NCBI GenBank assembly: GCA_038254525.1
Contig: JBBSGC010000103.1
Span: forward strand, 1-7,016
Length of the DNA: 7,016 nt
Reading direction: 5' to 3'
DNA from: JBBSGC01 sp038254525
Lineage (GTDB): Bacteria; Actinomycetota; Actinomycetes; Propionibacteriales; Nocardioidaceae
Of this stretch, positions 5,639 through 7,016 are shown piece by piece; the first letter of the stretch is position 1, and the number at the start of each line of letters is the position of its first letter. Made by a program: the position numbers and the translations under genes. Under the pieces are notes generated by a model, which was not told the DNA's origin, searched no databases, and saw only the letters and a list, made by a program, of their open reading frames with translations.

Positions 5639-6129
5639 CGGTCACGCTCGTCGCGGCAGTCGGCGCGGACGGCGTGATCGGCCGCGACGGGGGCCTGCCG
5701 TGGCACCTGCCCGGCGATCTCGCCCACGTCAAGCAGCTGACCCTGGGGCACGTGCTGGTGATGGGACGCCGCACGTACGAGTCGATCGGCCGACCGCTGC
5801 CGGGACGCACCACGATCGTCGTCACGCGGCGTGCCGACTGGGCCGCCCCGGGGGTGCGCGTGGCTCGCGGAGTGGACGAGGCGCTGGCTGCCGGCGCCAC
5901 GCTCGACGACGAGGTGTTCGTGCTGGGCGGCGCGTCGGTCTACGCCGCGGCGCTCCCGGTGGCCGACCACCTGGTGCTGTCCGAGGTGGCGGGGGCTGCT
6001 GAGGGCGACACCTACTTCCCGCCGGTGGACTGGGCGCAGTGGCGACCGGTCGACCGCCGACCCGCCGACGGCTTCACGGTGGTGACCTACGACCGCGCGC
6101 CGGACCGGCCGGTAGCGTGCAGCCCGTGA
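5635..6129 (+). CDS. folA: Dihydrofolate reductase
   Basis: This enzyme (also named dfrA in mycobacteria) reduces dihydrofolate to tetrahydrofolate with NADPH; it is the trimethoprim/methotrexate target. It has 164 residues, normal for chromosomal enzymes. VAAVGADGVIGRDGGLPWHL (6-25) contains the Met20-type loop and W23. The catalytic acid is D28 in LPGDLAHVKQLT. GRRTYESIG (44-52) with T47 and PLPGRTTIVVTR (54-65) form the NADPH site, with VLGGASVY (96-103) following and EGDTYFP (123-129) near the end. Two substitutions stand out. The residue equivalent to E. coli F31, normally Phe, is V32, and the residue equivalent to T113 is S116. The ATG at 5635 overlaps the thyA stop (ATGA). The nearest purine run (AAGG, 5618-5621) is 13 nt away, so re-initiation after thyA is likely. 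The last ~10 residues (PDRPVACSP) extend past the final strand, and their DNA carries a possible dapA promoter. Confidence 0.97.
   Translation: MTVTLVAAVGADGVIGRDGGLPWHLPGDLAHVKQLTLGHVLVMGRRTYESIGRPLPGRTTIVVTRRADWAAPGVRVARGVDEALAAGATLDDEVFVLGGASVYAAALPVADHLVLSEVAGAAEGDTYFPPVDWAQWRPVDRRPADGFTVVTYDRAPDRPVACSP
6089..6118 (+). promoter_or_regulatory. Possible internal promoter for leaderless dapA mRNA
   Basis: TAGCGT (6113-6118), a TANNNT -10 box, ends 7 nt before the dapA GTG at 6126. A weak -35 (ACGACC, 6089-6094, with GAC) is 18 nt upstream. There is no Shine-Dalgarno sequence before dapA. The site lies in the last codons of folA and would let lysine/cell-wall precursor synthesis run independently of thyA-folA. 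The alternative is pure translational coupling through the GTGA overlap. Confidence 0.4.
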
Positions 6130-7016
6130 CCAGCTCGTCGGCTCCCTTCGGACGTGTCCTGACCGCGATGGTGACCCCGTTCACCGCCGACGGCGTCCTC
6201 GACGTCGAAGCCGCCGCCCGGGTGGCCCGCCACCTGGTCGAGGCGGGCAACGACGGGCTCGTCATCAGTGGCACCACCGGCGAGAGCCCCACCACGAGCG
6301 ACGACGAGCAGGGTCGGCTGCTGCGTGCAGTGACCGAGGCGGTCGGCGACCGGGCCACCGTGGTGGCGGGGGTCGGCAGCTTCGACACCGCCCACTCGGT
6401 GCATCTGGCGAGGCAGGCGGCGCGGTGCGGTGCCGCCGGCCTGCTTGCGGTCACGCCGTACTACTCCAAGCCCCCACAGTCGGGCATCGTCGCCCACATG
6501 CGCACGATCGCCGACGCCACGGAGCTGCCGGTCATGCTCTACGACATCCCTGGTCGCACCGGCGTCAAACTGGCGCACGAGACGCTGGTCGAGCTCGCCG
6601 CACACCAGCGGGTGGTAGCGGTCAAGGAGGCCAGCGGCGACCTCTACGCCGGCTCGTGGGTGATGGCCGAGACCGACCTCGCCTTCTACTCCGGTGACGA
6701 CGCGGCCAACCTCGCATGGCTGGCCCACGGCGCGGTCGGTGTGGTGTCGGTGGTCGCGCACGTCGCCGGAGCCGAGTACGCCCGCATGGTGGCGGCGGTC
6801 GCCAGGGGAGACCTGGCAGAAGCCCGGGCCATCCACACCGCGCTGTTGCCGGCGGTTCGCGGCATCATGACGCGGCACCAGGGCGCCAGCACCGCAAAGG
6901 CGGCGCTGCAGCTGTGTGACGTGCTCGACAACCGGGCGATGCGCTCCCCACTCGTCGCCCTCGACGAGGCTGCGCTGTCGATGCTGCGCGCCGACCTCGT
7001 CGCAGCGCACCTGCTC
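6126..7016 (+). CDS. dapA: 4-hydroxy-tetrahydrodipicolinate synthase (stop codon beyond window)
   Basis: DapA condenses pyruvate with aspartate semialdehyde through a Schiff base, the first committed step to diaminopimelate and lysine. The frame is open for 297 codons from GTG 6126 to the window end. Family members are about 290-305 residues, so only a few may be missing. The TIM-barrel class I aldolase motifs are complete. VTPFTADG (16-23) is followed by GTTGESPT (49-56) with T50/T51, which bind the pyruvate carboxylate and pass protons. TPYYSKPPQSG contains the inter-subunit Tyr, and YDIPGRTG has catalytic Y139. VKEASGD has Schiff-base K167 (AAG at 6624-6626), spaced 28 from Y139 as in E. 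coli Y133/K161, and YSGDD follows. The GTG overlaps the folA stop as GTGA. Together with the partial dapB at the other edge, it brackets the window with two consecutive pathway steps. Confidence 0.97.
   Translation, partial: MTSSSAPFGRVLTAMVTPFTADGVLDVEAAARVARHLVEAGNDGLVISGTTGESPTTSDDEQGRLLRAVTEAVGDRATVVAGVGSFDTAHSVHLARQAARCGAAGLLAVTPYYSKPPQSGIVAHMRTIADATELPVMLYDIPGRTGVKLAHETLVELAAHQRVVAVKEASGDLYAGSWVMAETDLAFYSGDDAANLAWLAHGAVGVVSVVAHVAGAEYARMVAAVARGDLAEARAIHTALLPAVRGIMTRHQGASTAKAALQLCDVLDNRAMRSPLVALDEAALSMLRADLVAAHLL

Noticed and set aside
6087..7010. Minus-strand open frame of 307 codons opposite dapA
   Set aside because: The plus strand encodes dapA with every catalytic motif; the antisense product has no recognisable domain.
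1..7016. CRISPR array, toxin-antitoxin pair, insertion sequence, tRNA or known anti-phage system
   Set aside because: No repeated spacer pattern, no transposase or terminal repeats, no cloverleaf and no defence-family motifs were seen on either strand.

Overview
The window is very GC-rich, and codon third positions are almost all G or C. Genes are packed tightly, with many 4-nt start/stop overlaps and several GTG starts. This points to an Actinomycetota chromosome. The gene set dapB ... thyA-folA ... dapA is loosely conserved in actinobacteria; from memory, Mycobacterium tuberculosis has these genes in one neighbourhood. The sequence alone does not support a genus. No rRNA, tRNA, CRISPR array, insertion sequence or phage gene was seen.

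Layout. (1) 1-384, plus strand: the 3' part of dapB. (2) 409-3439, minus strand, converging on dapB with only 24 nt between stop codons: a three-gene unit read in the order polytopic membrane protein (LPG_synthase_TM/UPF0104 type), GT4 glycosyltransferase, then MshB/PIG-L-type zinc deacetylase. These genes overlap by 19 and 4 nt. (3) 3440-3561: a 122-nt gap with the likely promoter and leader of that unit. (4) 3562-4775, minus strand: a DUF2461 protein followed by a GNAT acetyltransferase with a 4-nt overlap. (5) 4776-4843: a 68-nt divergent promoter region. (6) 4844-7016, plus strand: thyA, folA (dihydrofolate reductase) and dapA, each joined by a 4-nt overlap. dapA is still open at the window edge.

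How the genes work together. ThyA makes dTMP and oxidises methylene-tetrahydrofolate to dihydrofolate, which the adjacent folA product reduces again. dapA and dapB encode consecutive steps of the diaminopimelate/lysine pathway and flank everything else. The minus-strand trio contains a sugar transferase, a deacetylase with a complete MshB-like active site, and a membrane protein related to lipid-modifying or lipid-translocating families. The simplest inference is that an N-acetylated sugar is attached to an acceptor, possibly a lipid, and then deacetylated. This parallels MshA/MshB in mycothiol synthesis and PIG-A/PIG-L in GPI anchor synthesis. The product is unknown, and this trio is the best candidate here for an undescribed pathway.

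Regulation. DUF2461, thyA and dapA each have a TAGNNT hexamer ending 6-7 nt before the start codon. This is the geometry of actinobacterial -10 boxes that drive leaderless mRNAs. An 18-bp dyad lies between the two divergent -10 boxes.
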